Below, in pieces: positions 1 through 13,026 of a stretch of DNA of 64,000 nt (position 1 is its first letter; each line of letters begins with the position of its first letter). The notes beneath the pieces are model-generated. The model searched no databases. It had not been told where the DNA came from and saw only the letters and a program-made list of their open reading frames with translations. The DNA is from Branchiostoma floridae (lineage: Eukaryota; Chordata; Leptocardii; Amphioxiformes; Branchiostomatidae). The stretch is taken from positions 2,710,342 through 2,774,341 of the forward strand of contig NC_049989.1 of assembly GCF_000003815.2 (NCBI RefSeq), written 5' to 3'. The translations under genes were made by a program, and so were the position numbers.

Positions 1-3000
1 ATCAGTGCTAACGTCCATAGCCTACGGGAGCCTGTCAGGGCGCGCAGAGATCGTGGATGACGTCACACTAAAGATCAAAGGCGTCGAACACAGCGATGCC
101 GCCACCTACGAGTGCGAGGTGTCGGACATGTCGGGGTCGGACTCCGGAGAATCGTCTGCATTTGTCGAAGTATCCGTCGTTGGTGAGTCAACTGTTTTTA
201 CTTTAGCATTTTTATTCAAAATGCCCAATTGTATGCATCAAGCAGCGACTCTAGCGTGTCTCCAAGCTGATCCTATGGTGGCACGGATAGCTAATGGACA
301 CTCCTTGACCGGCTACTCACCTTTCCTGCTTATTATACTATCTTAAACTTTCAAGTATGATACTATCTTATGCCACTGTAGGATATGCTTGGAGATTAGC
401 GTAACGTCGCGCGATAGCGCTGACCAGCCGTCAGCCAATTAGATGATCCCTCACCTGTTGCTGGGGAGAAAGTTACCAGCCAATACTTTGCCTAATGACC
501 ATAGGCGGGTATGTGATTGGTGGGTAACTTTTCCTCAGCAACAGGTGCAGGATCTGTCTATCTAAAATGTTACTTGTTGCCAATCATAAAGCAGCTGTAA
601 AATTAAGTTCAACATTTATTTTGCGTAACTTAAAATTGCCGAAATGGATACTAATGTCATAGAATGCCAAAGTGAAATTCCAACGTCAAAGAAGATGTGA
701 AAAAACAAAAATGAAAATGTAGTGTTGGTGTTTTTCACTCAGTCATTTGTTCAACCTTTCTGACTATTTATATTTCATACTGAAGGTAACTTTTTGCCAA
801 ACATTTTTATTTGCACAACAGCATCAGTTTTTGGAGTTCCCAGAGGATGTCATTCATATAATCAAATCAATATGGCCTTACTTACAGAGAACCCCAGTCC
901 CCCGGAATGCTCGGTGTCCTCAGACGACCTTGTAGCGGGGACGAAGGCGTCGTTATCCTGCAACTCCACCTCCGGCCGCCCTCCATCATCACTACAATGG
1001 TACCAGCAGCTCAGCAATGGCTCCCTCCTGGCAGTGGACAACAACATGGCGGATGGAACCAAGTTGACCTATGACCTCAACGTCACCAAACAGGATGACG
1101 GAGCCGTGTACGTTTGTCAAGAGGAACGTCCAGAACCTATCAAGCCTAGGAACTGTTCCGTCACACTGGAAATATCGTGTAAGTATCTTTTTGTGTCATC
1201 TCCAAATGATAAACGCAAAAACTCTACTCAGGAATATTCTCCTAGATCCTACTCAGTGATGTCGTCTGTTCAATCAAGGTGATCTTAGGAAAGGTACTTT
1301 AAGGCTTTCTTCATTTCACTCAGGTTAAAATGAGCACCTAACTGCATTTTGGGCTGAAGTTTCCACTTTTGTGGGCGCGACATCAAACAAGCTGTCAGCC
1401 TATCAGACAATCGAATATTTTAGTAAATGTTTTCTTTAGGAAAATTCTATACTCTGATGATTGGCTGACAACTGGTGAGAAGCCACGCCCACGAGCCAAA
1501 ATATGTTGTATAGGTCGCAAGCCAGGCTCTGCGTAAGAGAATGCTCATCAATAACATGGATTGCATTGTGGCTAGCTAGTATGTGAAGTTCGACAACCAA
1601 AACGTTGAGAACACATCGCACCTCCCTAACAATAAGCCTGTTCAATGTTTGAACTTCGCATGTGCTAGGTCAAAGTCGCTCCTAGCTTGCAAAATGGAAG
1701 TGCTTGATAAGACCATGCTTGCAAGCTTGATAACGATACCATCTCCAGACGTGTTTTGCATATTATATACCATGGGGCCTTTAACTTCGACATACTAGTA
1801 TTACCCACACCGAAATCGAATCCCAATTGCCCATGCGCAATTGAATTCGTTAACCAATACTGCAGTTTATTAGTTCAAATTAACGACTGTTGATTTTCCG
1901 TTCTACCTTATAGACCTGGACACACCAGTCATCAATGCCTCATCACCAGTGGCACTCCAAGATGGTGACCCACTGTTCCTGCAGTGTGACGTGGACAGCA
2001 AGCCTGCTGCTGACGTCATGTGGGTGTTACCATCCGGTCAGAGTCAGCACCGCGCAATCATCGATGTACCAGTCGTGGAGAGGAGCCATGAAGGCGTGTA
2101 CTCCTGTATAGCAAACGTAACCGTCGGAGGTGTGGGCCTGGTGGCCGGGGCGACCGTCGAGGTTACGGTGATAGGTAAGGGCATGATTAAAGTGACGATG
2201 GCTTTGTTTATAAAAGTTGTGACAACATGGTAAACCTAGATAACTTGTAGTCAGATAGATATGGCAAGTTGTATAACAGTACGTATCTATGCTTGTCGAT
2301 AGGTATCGTGCTCTCAGTTTTGTTTGTCTCACTTTACAATTTAAAATTCACAAGAATTCTCACCCAATTCAAATTTAGCTTCTCGTCGCTGTCATGAGAA
2401 TAAACATCTGCCGCTAATATCGTTTATGTGCGTAGGCATTACATATATGATAAGAACATAGTGATATAACTGTATCAATCAAAATATGTCCCTTGTGTTA
2501 ACTCGGTTAACGTAATAACTCAATCTCCGTGCCATTTCCAAATTTAGGCCTTGCGATGCCCTCTTTTACTCTTTAAAACTACCCACATGACCAGAACGTT
2601 CAAGTACTGACAAACTTCAACTTCTAATTGTGACAAAAATTACGAAATGTGCTCATTAACTTCCTGATCTACTAAACTATCTCATAACCATCCCCCATAT
2701 GTAAGTCAACAACTATAATCAAGCTGACCCTAACAAGGATGAATCAATGCTTTATGAACCACGTAGGTTTGGCATCATCGACGCCACTCCCAAAGAGCGC
2801 CCCAACAAAACAAGCTTACACAAGAAGTAAAGTTTCCTCAACGTTTCTACCAGATACATGGTCGGATCCGGGCAAAATTGTCACTGGGACGCCTGTAACA
2901 TCGGAACAATACGAGGTCAAAGAACAAACGGTCAGAAGAACTTCGGATAGACCAAATACAGTGAAGTCTGTGTTAGAAACACAGAAGGGTCTACCTACAC

Positions 3001-6000
3001 AAAAAGAGACACCGTCCGAGAACAGTACAACTCCTTCAGACACGTCACAAGAAACATTGTCAACGGCTAGAGCTGACTGGGCTGTATCTGCTCAGACACG
3101 AGCAACGACCACTGACACAGGCACATCAACCCAGTCGTCAACAATAGCTGCTGACCTAGACGAGTTAACAAAGGCACCAACAACAACACCAACGATGACT
3201 CGTCATGACGTTGACACTATAAAGGCGTCCCCTAGTGATGTTGAAGCGCAAACGCAGACAAGGGCCGTAACAACTGGCGCGGACGCTTCCTTGAAAAACT
3301 CTACGATCACACCCGCGCCGGGCACATTGAGACAAACAGCCAACACTAGTACTGACTTGGGCACATCAACAAAAGCACCTGATATACCATCTGATTTGGG
3401 CACAGAAACACAGACACAGGCGATGACTACAATAAAACATACACTGACTATGGCTAGCACTGACTCGGCAACGCGGATACGAGCTGTGACTACTGACACA
3501 TTAAAACCAGCGACAGAAGCCATGACAGAAGCCATGGCTTCTGCTACAGACACGCTAACACAAGCATCAACTATTGGCTTAGACACATTGTCACAGACCC
3601 ACCCCATAACATCTGGCTTAGAGTCGTCGACACAGGCAAAGGCCAACACCAGTGCAGTCTTGGAAAAATCAAGACAGCCGCCTTCCATGACTTCTACCTC
3701 AGACAAACCTCCACAAACATTGCTCATGAGTACTGTCCGCTTAACACCATCGACGCCAGGGAGCAAATTGGTTAAAACTGCCGAAGATTCATCAACATCG
3801 GTAACATCTACAACACAAGCAATGTCCGTCCCCCCTCAGACGGTATCGCAGACGACATTGTCCGTGACGAAATCCGGTCCAAGCCATCCAATCTCACAGA
3901 CAGAAACTGCCGCGGACGTATCCAAGGGAAGAGAAAAGGGATTTTGGAACATGACCACAACCTCACCAAAGTTGCTACAGGATACAGCAACACAGCTTGC
4001 CGAGAAGGACACAGCAGAGAGATACAGTACTGTCTCACCTGTGACCACCCTGACGAAAATGGTTGCTTCACAAACGTCCCGAAGCCCTCAATCATTTACG
4101 GACACGGAAGACGAAGGTGATCTGAACATCCACGAGATGGTCTGGACATCTACAAGTCAGGACAGGACAAGCTCTTTGTCCACACCTCCTTCGGATAGGT
4201 TTAGAACGTCTCTAGATGATCTAGAAATAAACGCCACTAGTACACCAAGATTCATAGCAGATACGACCGTATATTCCAAACCTGAACGGACAACTGTACT
4301 AGATACAGCAAGCGTTAGGTCCTCAACAACAACATCAGACAGCGATTACAGGACAGTTGAGGGGATCTTCCCAACGGACGGATCATCGGAAAGGTCTGCG
4401 GCAAAAACAGCCGTGCCACCCATCCCCTCAGTGGGACACTCCGACGCATCAGAGCTCGGACCTAGAACTGACAGTACGCCGACGTTTCCTCCCGTCACCA
4501 CAAAGAAAATTCACAACGAAACTGAAGAAAACACAACTCCGTCACTGACTTCTACATCTCCGTCATTGGCGTCAACCCCCGGTAGGTACCGAAAAGAACC
4601 ATTCTAACTAACAAGGTCTAGACTACGGCAGGTTAGACATCCAGGTACATGTAATAAGATGCTTAATGTGACAGTCACACAAGCGACTGGATAAACTTTG
4701 GAAATGATCAAACGTTTCAGATAGCACTTGCCGTCTTTCGTCAATGATTATGTCATTGAGAGCTCGAGAAAGCTTGCCAGTGTTGTTCTATCAGTGACGG
4801 ACGAACGTCGAACCGTTTCACAATTTTATCCAGTTGCTTGAGTAGCTGCTACCTAACGTGTAAAGCAGTTATAGTCCTTTAAACCCCATGTAGTGGCATA
4901 GCTGATATGGAATGTAGAAATGGGCTACGTTTTAGTACTTTCCCAATCCTTCAATCTTCCTCCCAATACCTCGCAACCAACCGACCAAGACCTCCCAGCA
5001 AGTAGCTTCTACTAACAGCATCCTACAAGGCGGAACATCTCACAATCCCCTTCCTGTAGAAGTCCTCTCGGCGACACATCTTCCTCCGGACTTGTCTCTA
5101 ACAGATGATCGTCTCTCACTTCAAAGGCGACAAATGTCTGAAAGACTATGTCCTACACGACGGAAGTTGCTTCAAGGCGTTTCCGAAAGCCGTAACGTAC
5201 AGTGAGGCCGAGGCGACCTGCGCAGCTGAAGGAGGCTTCGTGGCTCCCACCAAGACGGAAGAACTTCTCAGACTCATCCGGAAACTCATCTACTCCGTGA
5301 AACCGCTGGCTAACTTCTGGATCGGGCTGGACGATCGGCAGACGGAGGGCGTGTGGCGCTGGTCGGACGGGACGGTGCTGGGAGCCGAGGACTTCCAGAC
5401 CTGGGTCCCAAGAGAACCGAACAACTACCAGGGCACGCAGCACTGCGGGAGGTACTGGGCCTCCATGGAGCAATGGGACGATGTCGTCTGTTACGTTCGC
5501 TACCTATTCGTTTGTCAAATAGGTAAGGACTTTATGTGGCCTGAACATTGATAACGAATAGTACAGGTTCATTCCCAAATAGGTCGATATACGGTCCGAA
5601 CACAGCAAACGATAGTACATGTTCGATTCCCAAATAGGTAAGAGCTGTACATGTCCTGGTCATTGTTGAAGATAATTATCTTTTTTTTCTTCGTAATGTA
5701 TTTTACCAACTCAGATAAATCTTCATCCAAGGTCTATCTGCTTTTTAGTCTAGGTCGATCACGTTCAACACAGATCAGCTTGCATGCTCAAAGTCTTTCT
5801 GTTTGTTCGTCTATCTAACAGGACATACGACTACAAAAACACAGAGCTACACACCAGCTAACGTGGTACAAACGAGTGCAGTGCGCATCACTCGCTCGCC
5901 AAACAGGGGCGCCACTCGGTCCACACCGCTGCAGGACGATGGGCAGCAAAGAGAAGCGCAGAAGGGAGGAATCACCATGGCCAACTCCAGTTATGTGCAC

Positions 6001-7090
6001 AACAGTAAGCATGCGCTGACTCCACGACTTGAACTGCGCATGCAGTTCTTGTGTAAATCACACTTGATACGTTTTCGGACGTGCTTTGTTTCTGTCTCAG
6101 GAGCTTTCAACTTTGACAAATTACCCACAATACATCACTGAGCGAATGCGCAATTCAGACCTTGACGCACCTCATTGCATAATCCACATGTCCCTGGGGT
6201 GTAGACAAAAATGTCTTAAAATTAGAAAATGACACTTGCCTCTTGTCCATCTCAACATTGACTGGTGTGTTCTTTCTTCTACAGAAACGACCTTGAAGTT
6301 GAACCAGGTCAGCAGACCAAGTGTGAAGGAATCACTTCCGGGGTGGAAGGTCGGCCTCATCATCATCTTCACCATAGTGGGACTCGCGATCCTATCACTG
6401 CTGGTCGTCTTTTCCATCCGCAGCAAATTCTTCAGGTGGGATCTTTTTTTGGTACAACTACTCTTAGATATACATTTGTGACTGAAGTTGTGTTTGTTAA
6501 CGGATCCTTCAAGGGCTCAACAATGCCCCTATAATATCTGGTATTTTTTCTGATAGCTCACCTTAAAACAGTAAGATTTTCAAGTTGCATGTTGTTTATC
6601 AGAGCACTAGAGCAGGTTAAAAAGTTTTGGTATGTATTCCTCAGACCCTACCTGATCGTGCAACGTGCACATGATCTTTTCTTCCGTGAGTTTACGTATC
6701 TACTTATGCATTTATTTCGTTCACCTGCTGTGCAGAGAGACGACTGGGTTTCCCTCATTTGTGAGAATAAGACGACTCACGGCCCGCGCGGATTAAACTG
6801 CGCAGGCACAGCGAGATGCATTGTGGGTAATTTGTCAAAGGTGAAGTCCCCCGAGACCTAAACAAAACACGCCTGGACATGTATAAACTATAAGCCATAA
6901 GTGTTTTACTAGATGGGGGCCTTTATCTTCGAGATGTTACCCGAATCTTACTGCTCACGCGCATCTTGAATCATAAACTGGCTTATTACTCTCTTCCCCC
7001 CTTTGTTCCAGGATGAAGAGAAGCATCATGCCCGTCACAGGACCGCCATCTACCCAGGAATACGGCAGCAAAACTAAACTCGACCCGTGA
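1..7090 (+). CDS. Ig / mucin-like / C-type lectin transmembrane receptor (5' end outside window)
   Basis: Partial gene; the 5' exons lie left of the window. Exons: 1-182 (end of a V-type Ig fold, with ATYEC), 888-1178 (Ig domain, C..W..YVC), 1914-2174 (Ig domain, QCD..MWV..YSC), 2767-4581 (about 605 residues rich in Thr, Ser and Pro, mucin-like), 5127-5522 (C-type lectin domain with WIGL, EPN and a terminal VCYVRYLFVC), 5822-6004 (Thr/Ser/Arg linker), 6285-6435 (transmembrane segment VGLIIIFTIVGLAILSLLVV), 7012-7090 (short basic tail, stop TGA 7088-7090). Junctions up to 6004 are all phase 1 and the last is phase 2, so the frame stays open for about 1,118 visible residues. This predicts a type I membrane protein that binds a glycan or other ligand. 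The acceptor at 2767 has a weak pyrimidine tract; I chose it because it keeps frame. The family is not recognised as a named vertebrate gene. Confidence 0.8.
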
Positions 7091-7528
7091 TTCAGGAGTT
7101 GGAACTTTAATCTTATAGTAACCAGTCAGTCTTGGTATTTTATCAAATAGCACCATGACCGGGCACGTTTTTGTTTGTTTATGTCATGTTCACCATTTTC
7201 GGATGGGACAAATTCTTTTTTATTTCGAAATCAGGCTAAAATTAATGAGGGTGCAGTGTCATCCATAAAAGTTACTTACTGTAGCCTCATTTTTCCGATT
7301 AATGTTATAAATTGTAATGTACTTATAGTTAACACTGTGTTCGACCGACATTTTGTTTTCGTTTGTAGATACTTAAGAAACGGGCCGTGTCTGAAGACGT
7401 TCTAAATTGTATATATTACTACGGAATTATTGATCTTATGGTTGATTCATATAGCAATTTGTCACCGTCTAATCTAACAAAAGAGCACAGAACAAGTTGA
7501 AGCACTTCAAACTTTACTACAATGTACA

Positions 7529-7534
7529 AATAAA
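7529..7534 (+). terminator. Candidate polyadenylation signal AATAAA for the Ig/mucin/lectin gene
   Basis: Canonical AATAAA on the + strand about 440 bases after the stop codon of the receptor gene, with no open frame between. It is the first good match downstream. Cleavage site not determined. Confidence 0.45.
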
Positions 7535-8492
7535 GTCTCCTTGCAAACACTTGAAGATTGTATGAAATCAAAGTACACGATTACCTGATTATGTTCAACA
7601 ACACTGACAGTATATCATTTATCAGCTAACACACACGTATGTATCTGTACTAAATATCCATTCTCCTGTTATGGAACATTGCCATCAAAATATAATTCTA
7701 TAGAGTAGAGATAATTCTTCAGACTAGAATTTTTTGGTAATCTAATTATGAACAGACTGAAAATGCCGTACTTTTCCTTCATACGATCTTTAAATCTAAT
7801 AATATGATTTGATATCGTTGTGTAGCTATGCTCACACAATTGGCTAGTTCATGGTAACAAGGGCAAAGAAGAAGAACAAATAAGGTCCTCTCGAATAAGG
7901 TAAACAATGCAGCTGTAATGTAATATAAAGCACATTGTAAACGTTTAAGTTATTCTGACAAACTATTACTTAGCTACTTTTTCAGTTGTGCCTCCGTCTA
8001 TAAAGACATCGGAAATGTCTATCAAATTGACGATTCTGCATTCGCTATTGAGTTTCCTGTGAAGTGTTTTATGATATACATCCACAAAGTTGAATACATG
8101 ATTCGCACGTCAAACAATAAGAGTGAGGTAGAAGACCATCTCGGTGAATAAATAGGTAACGATAAATACATATTTCGTCTGTGTCATCAAGCAATCATTT
8201 ACACAGTTATCATTGTTATACACACTACAGTTCAGTGATACCTCATACCATATAATAAGACTAGAACAGACGCGTCAACAACAGACTCCTACACTTGTAT
8301 ATAATATATAGATATATAGATAATTATGTATTTCTTCACTCTATGTATATGTGTGCAAATAAACTAGGCAAATATGAAAGTTGCTTAGTGTTGGTAAACT
8401 GCAAAGTAAACAAAGTTATACAAGGTTGATGGAGTTCATCCGATGTTCAAACTAGGCAGATACTACCAGCCAATGTCAAACTAAATCCTACA
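7535..8492. other. AT-rich convergent intergenic / 3' UTR region
   Basis: About 960 bases between two convergent receptor genes. It presumably holds the 3' UTR of the minus-strand discoidin gene. I found no TTTATT (minus-strand AATAAA) close to that stop, and no gene-like frame or obvious repeat. Confidence 0.5.
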
Positions 8493-11400
8493 TCAGGCCT
8501 GATTCGCACGGGATCGACTGACGTCATATGATTGCAGATAGCCGGATTTGATGACTTTGCTGACGTCATAGGAGATGATTGACGGCTGAGGAGAGACGGG
8601 GCGTCCGTAAACTGTGGTCATCTGGTACTGCAGGCGGAGGTACCTGGGGGTGGGGCGGAGAAGATAGCCTATGTTTTAAATTTGTCTTGTTTCGCGGAAT
8701 TTTCTCTGACATGTAGAAATATGCAAATGTTATTCATACTTATTTTGTATGAATCCCATACACATGTCTTCTTCTATTATAAAAAAATACGTAATTTTTT
8801 TAATCATTAATGATATACAGTTTCTGGACAATTGCTCTTTAATAAAGGGACTATATTTCCTACATTTAAAATTGCCACAGAAATGCAAGCCAAACAAACC
8901 TCGAATAATAATACAAACATTTTGTTTGGAAAACAAAGACGTTTCCAGATGTGTGATAAATCATGCTTAAGGTCTTTTTCATTATGATATTTAAAGCATC
9001 AAACAGACATGCACAGTAAGGGTTCACATTAACCGTAATAAAAGATAATCATGGAGCTTCTAGAACCGTTTCACCAAAAATCTTTGATGTATAATGGACT
9101 GTATTTACTGTCACCATTACAATGTAACATTCGGAATTGTTGAATAAAGGGAAGTGCATTGTCTTTTTTTGCTTTTGCTGGTCGTTGTTTGGTGCGGCGA
9201 TGATGACGACGATATTGATGACGGTTACCACGGTGCTGATGGCGATGATGATGATGATGTTGATGACCATGATGTCGATGAAACAAAAAATGTTAACTAG
9301 AGTACCTTTAGTAATAGCTCACCTCTGTGTCAGAAAGGTGAGCACCACTGCCAGGGCCGCTAGGGGGCATATGGTGAAGATGACGATCAGCGCTCGTTCC
9401 CAGGGTTGCAAGCCGCTGGCGCACGACTTGGCGGCGGTCGTCATGATTTCTGTCGTAAAATACACAGTTTTATGGTTATAATAAAATTGTTTTCGTTATT
9501 CTTGCTGTCATTTTGTTGGATGGTTCCCCATCTTTCTTTGTTTTTGTTTATTTGAAAACCCAATAAAAAACATTTCGTGTTGATTTCTGCCGTAAAATAC
9601 ACAGCATCTGTCAAATTTGAGAGGCGAACATTTTCGTTCAGAATCTTTACCGGAGCGTGTTGAAATTAGATATGATATTACAAGGGGGCTCTAAGGGTAC
9701 GAATATAAATGCATAGGCTGTTTGAATTTGCTGAACTGCCCCAAATACACTTCGGCGCATTGATATAGAACTGCGATGTGCACATCCATTACCGCTTCAT
9801 TGTAGAATACGTCTGTGAAAGTTTGAAAAGTAAGGGAAACTTAAAATCTACAGCTTATCTCAACCAGTTTCGCACCTGTAGACGAAGGTTGATACTCAGA
9901 CGAAGGCATTGTTCCGGTACCGCAGTAATCTGAAAACAAAAATACATAATTGATATATGGTTGAAACGATTAAAGGTTAAGGATCCTTTCTACAAATCGA
10001 AAGTGTGGAAATACACAAACTGAAAGACCAAAAACGCAATCTCATCTCAAGGAGGTAAAGTAACTTCAGATGCGCTGGTGTAAATAAGATCAGTTATGGG
10101 CTATAAAGATATATAAAGATATTTGGAAAAGGTGCGATATCTTCGCATAACAGTTATCTAATCAACTAGATATCATATCCAGCTGCTTGAGTAACTGCTA
10201 ATTGGCATATCTTATTACCTGGATGTCAAACCTTCATCGACACACGATACCTGCCATGTACTGTGGTAGCTTACCTAACTGACAGTTCTTCCCCTGCATA
10301 CAGTCCGGGGTACAGTGGCACTCGTAGTCGTCCACCAGGTCCTCACACACGGCCGGGGCGATACAGGGGCTGTCCGCGTCACACCAGGCTGGGAATGTAA
10401 GGCGTGCTGGCGTTATTTCAGTCATAGCTTGGTCACATTTATACATCACATTACACGTCAAGCCGTCCATATCTTTTTTGGTAAATTATTTCGTTTTGGG
10501 GAAATTTCCTACAAGTTCAAATTGCTTGCAAAATTTGGCGCAGTTCAGTTTATACTGCAATGCCGAATTTTACTCGATAAACTCGGTCATGATTTTACTA
10601 GATACTTTAAAACGACCTATACAAGGCAATACCACATTGTTTGAACTGTTATCATTTTTGTCATTTTTGTCTCTTATTTTACATTGGCATGCAAATTCCA
10701 TTCTTATTTCATTCCACTTATGCTTTCATGTCACATTATGTTGATATAATTACACCCTTGATTTACTTATTTTGTAACAAACTCTCATGTATCTCTTATT
10801 CCTAAGCAACATGTGTGCCCTGGTTAAATAAAACAAACAAACAAACAAACAAACAAATGAACGAACAAACCCACCACAGCCAAGAATTTCCAGTCGCAGA
10901 GCAAAGTTCCCGCCACCGTAGGTCAGCGGAAGGATACGGATGTAACGGGCAGTGATGGGTCCTTGGTCGAAGTACTGCGTCACCGTTCCGACGTCATCGG
11001 TGTTACCATCAAAGACCTGAGAACGCGACCAGTTCGACTTTACATTCATGAATTTAACATGAGGTAATGATAAACTTGAGTGTTACTTAAGAGGGTTGGA
11101 CAAGTCCACTAGCCTTATTGTCCAGGGCAAATGAAAGTGCTGATTGGACAAGTGCATGACCTACCAGACTTGCCCGATCGGGCAAGTAAGATTTTTCCAT
11201 TCAGTAAGATTTTGATATACAAAGAATGGTCAACATAGAAAAATAGAAGCAATAATAAGAATTCAATTGTTGAAAATGCATATAAAAGTTACATTTGCAT
11301 TTTGGGCAAGTGAATAATTGGTTCCGGCAAATAATTTCTTTTATTTGCTTGCCAATTATTTGCTTGCCCGTTAGGACAAGTGAATTAAAAAAAATTGTCC

Positions 11401-13026
11401 AACCCTGACTTAACCATAAACATCGTTAAGTTCGTGTTCATATTCCAGAATATACTCTATCAAACACACAATAATTATATCAAAAAAGCGCTGACGCTAA
11501 TTCCCTAGTAAACCTACCTTAGTAGTCGCGTCTTCGTCCTGATACATACTCCACCTCTGTCCGTCCATACTATAGACAAGCTGGTAACTTGCGGTATACA
11601 TCCCATTCTGACCCTGTGTCATCAGGCCAGAGACGTTCCGGACTTTTAGAAAGTCGACCTGAAATGTGATGTAACAAGAGGTACATGTCACGAACAAAAC
11701 CACTACCACAGCATGTCCAGAGGCCAGGTAGAAGCCAAAGCCTTATTATTCTATTGCAACATAAAAAGCCACTAGGGGGGGCTAAGACTAAGCAGCCCAA
11801 CTTAGGCTAAGGTCACATTTCCAAAGCGGGACCAGGCCGGGCAGCTTTTGGGAGCGAAAAGAATGATATAAAAGACAGCAAAATACACAAAATATCAAAA
11901 TAAAATTTATGGGCATGATTTGTGTATATCTTAAGATATACAATTTGATTTTTCGTTTCTTAAAACGTCCCGGCCTGGCCCCGGTTCGGAAATGTGACCA
12001 AAGCCTTAAACGGAGTCGTCTCGAAATCACGATGCACTGTTTTAATATCGGATGAAGGAGAATTCTTGTTACGCAACCAGTGGGTACTTACATAGCTTAC
12101 GTTTCGATGTCTCTCAGACAACTTCGTCAGAGCTTCTAACTGGAGTTCTGCTTCTCACCGCTATATGTAGCCGATGAAGGTGGCGCTTTTGCGGTGAGAA
12201 CCAACTGGTTGTGTAACAAGAATTCTCCTTCATCCTATATTCTACCAACCTGATGAAACTACTTTCGGAAATGTTTTAATACCTGTAGAAAGAGTCCTGT
12301 TCGGTTCGCGTCGCAGGCCACCCATGCGCCAGAGGTTGCTTCCGAGGACGCGTTGTTGAGCCTGGCCTGGAACGCCCAGGCGTACAGCGGGGAGGTGGCG
12401 ATACACCGGGCGGACAGCTGCGCGTCCCTCACCGCACCCGACTGCAGACCCATCGGGCGGCGACACTCGTCTGGAACGTCGATAAAACTCAACATTTTTC
12501 TCTACGATCTAGACACCAACAATTCGATTTTATACCTGCGTATTCACAAAATGAGGTCCCATAATGACACACTTTCGAATGAACTATCGTTGAGTGGAAT
12601 TTGTCATTACTAAGTACAGTAGAGGCATCTTCCCTGGATAGTTTTAAAGAACGCTTGCAAATAGATGTGCAAAATTTAGGTGTGATGGGTCGTTCGGTGT
12701 AATATCAACAATTTGATGACGTTAGCTATGCTGTGCCACACACCAAGGTTGTTACCAAATCCTTAAGTTAACGAGAAATGCTATCTGAACTTTTGCACTT
12801 CTAATTTTGATTTAGAAGCATGTTGTGTAGCGAAAATGAATGTTTTTCATTAATCGCATGATTGCTGCTAATGCACAGTGAACCAAGTCAACGACAAAGG
12901 GACTTTACTAGTAGTTTCCTTTTCACTGTAGGGAAAAAAGGACACCAACTTACCGCCCACGATGGAGTCAAACATAAGAATCATGCAGCATGTCAGCAGG
13001 AAAAGACATTCATGTTGAACCTTCAT
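8493..13026 (-). CDS. Discoidin (F5/8 type C) + EGF-like single-pass transmembrane receptor, 329 aa
   Basis: Eight exons, read right to left: 13026-12954, 12470-12283, 11658-11518, 11016-10875, 10388-10275, 9929-9876, 9449-9323, 8643-8493. They sum to 990 nt with matching phases. Residues 1-24 form a hydrophobic signal peptide (MKVQHECLFLLTCCMILM...). Residues 27-181, starting CRRPMGLQSGAV and ending LEILGC, form one F5/8 type C domain bounded by cysteines. Residues 184-217 (CDADSPC...CHC...C) are an EGF-like domain, with an extra Cys211 and Cys222. The transmembrane helix is about 257-277. The 50-residue cytoplasmic tail has six tyrosines and SYDVS twice (304-308 and 318-322). Discoidin domains bind phospholipid, collagen or glycans, so this is probably a surface adhesion or recognition protein; the ligand is unknown. 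There is no kinase or CUB domain, so it is neither DDR nor neuropilin. The product name is inferred from domains only. Confidence 0.85.
10829..10857. repeat. (AAAC)n microsatellite
   Basis: About six uninterrupted AAAC units directly downstream of exon 4 of the discoidin gene, inside an intron. Confidence 0.8.
11091..11407. mobile_element. MITE, family with GGGTTGGACAA ends (copy 1)
   Basis: Left end GAGGGTTGGACAAGTCCAC; right end the inverted TTGTCCAACCCTG. A 6-base direct repeat ACTTAA lies flush on both sides (11085-11090 and 11408-11413), as expected for a target-site duplication. The interior repeats GGACAAGT and GGGCAAGT on both strands. It sits in intron 3 of the discoidin gene and has no coding capacity. 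A second copy lies at 62601-62917. Confidence 0.75.
11802..12008. mobile_element. MITE with TAAGGTCACATTTCC ends (copy 1)
   Basis: Inverted ends: the left reads GGTCACATTTCCAAAGCGGG with CCAGGCCGGG, and the right is its complement with few changes. The AT-rich interior contains GGGCATGATTTGTGTATATC. A recognisable second copy lies at 38294-38490. It is in intron 2 of the discoidin gene and non-coding. Confidence 0.7.
12048..12266. repeat. Inverted-repeat element carrying the TCTCAGACA / CTTCTAACTGGAG module (copy 1)
   Basis: The left arm from 12048 (GATGAAGGAGAATTCTTGTT) is matched inversely by the right arm ending near 12234. The interior contains GATGTCTCTCAGACAACTTC and CTTCTAACTGGAGTTCTGC. 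Related copies lie at 19827-20070 and, in opposite orientation, at 44285-44410. It ends about 15 bases from exon 2 of the discoidin gene. Confidence 0.65.

Noticed and set aside
3203-3766. Antisense open frame of 187 codons over the mucin exon
   Set aside because: Valine-rich mirror of the repetitive Thr/Ser exon; no domain, and the sense frame is supported by splice phases on both sides.
9137-9481. Plus-strand frame of 114 codons rich in Met and Thr
   Set aside because: Translation of a GATGATG-type repeat and antisense of the discoidin TM exon.
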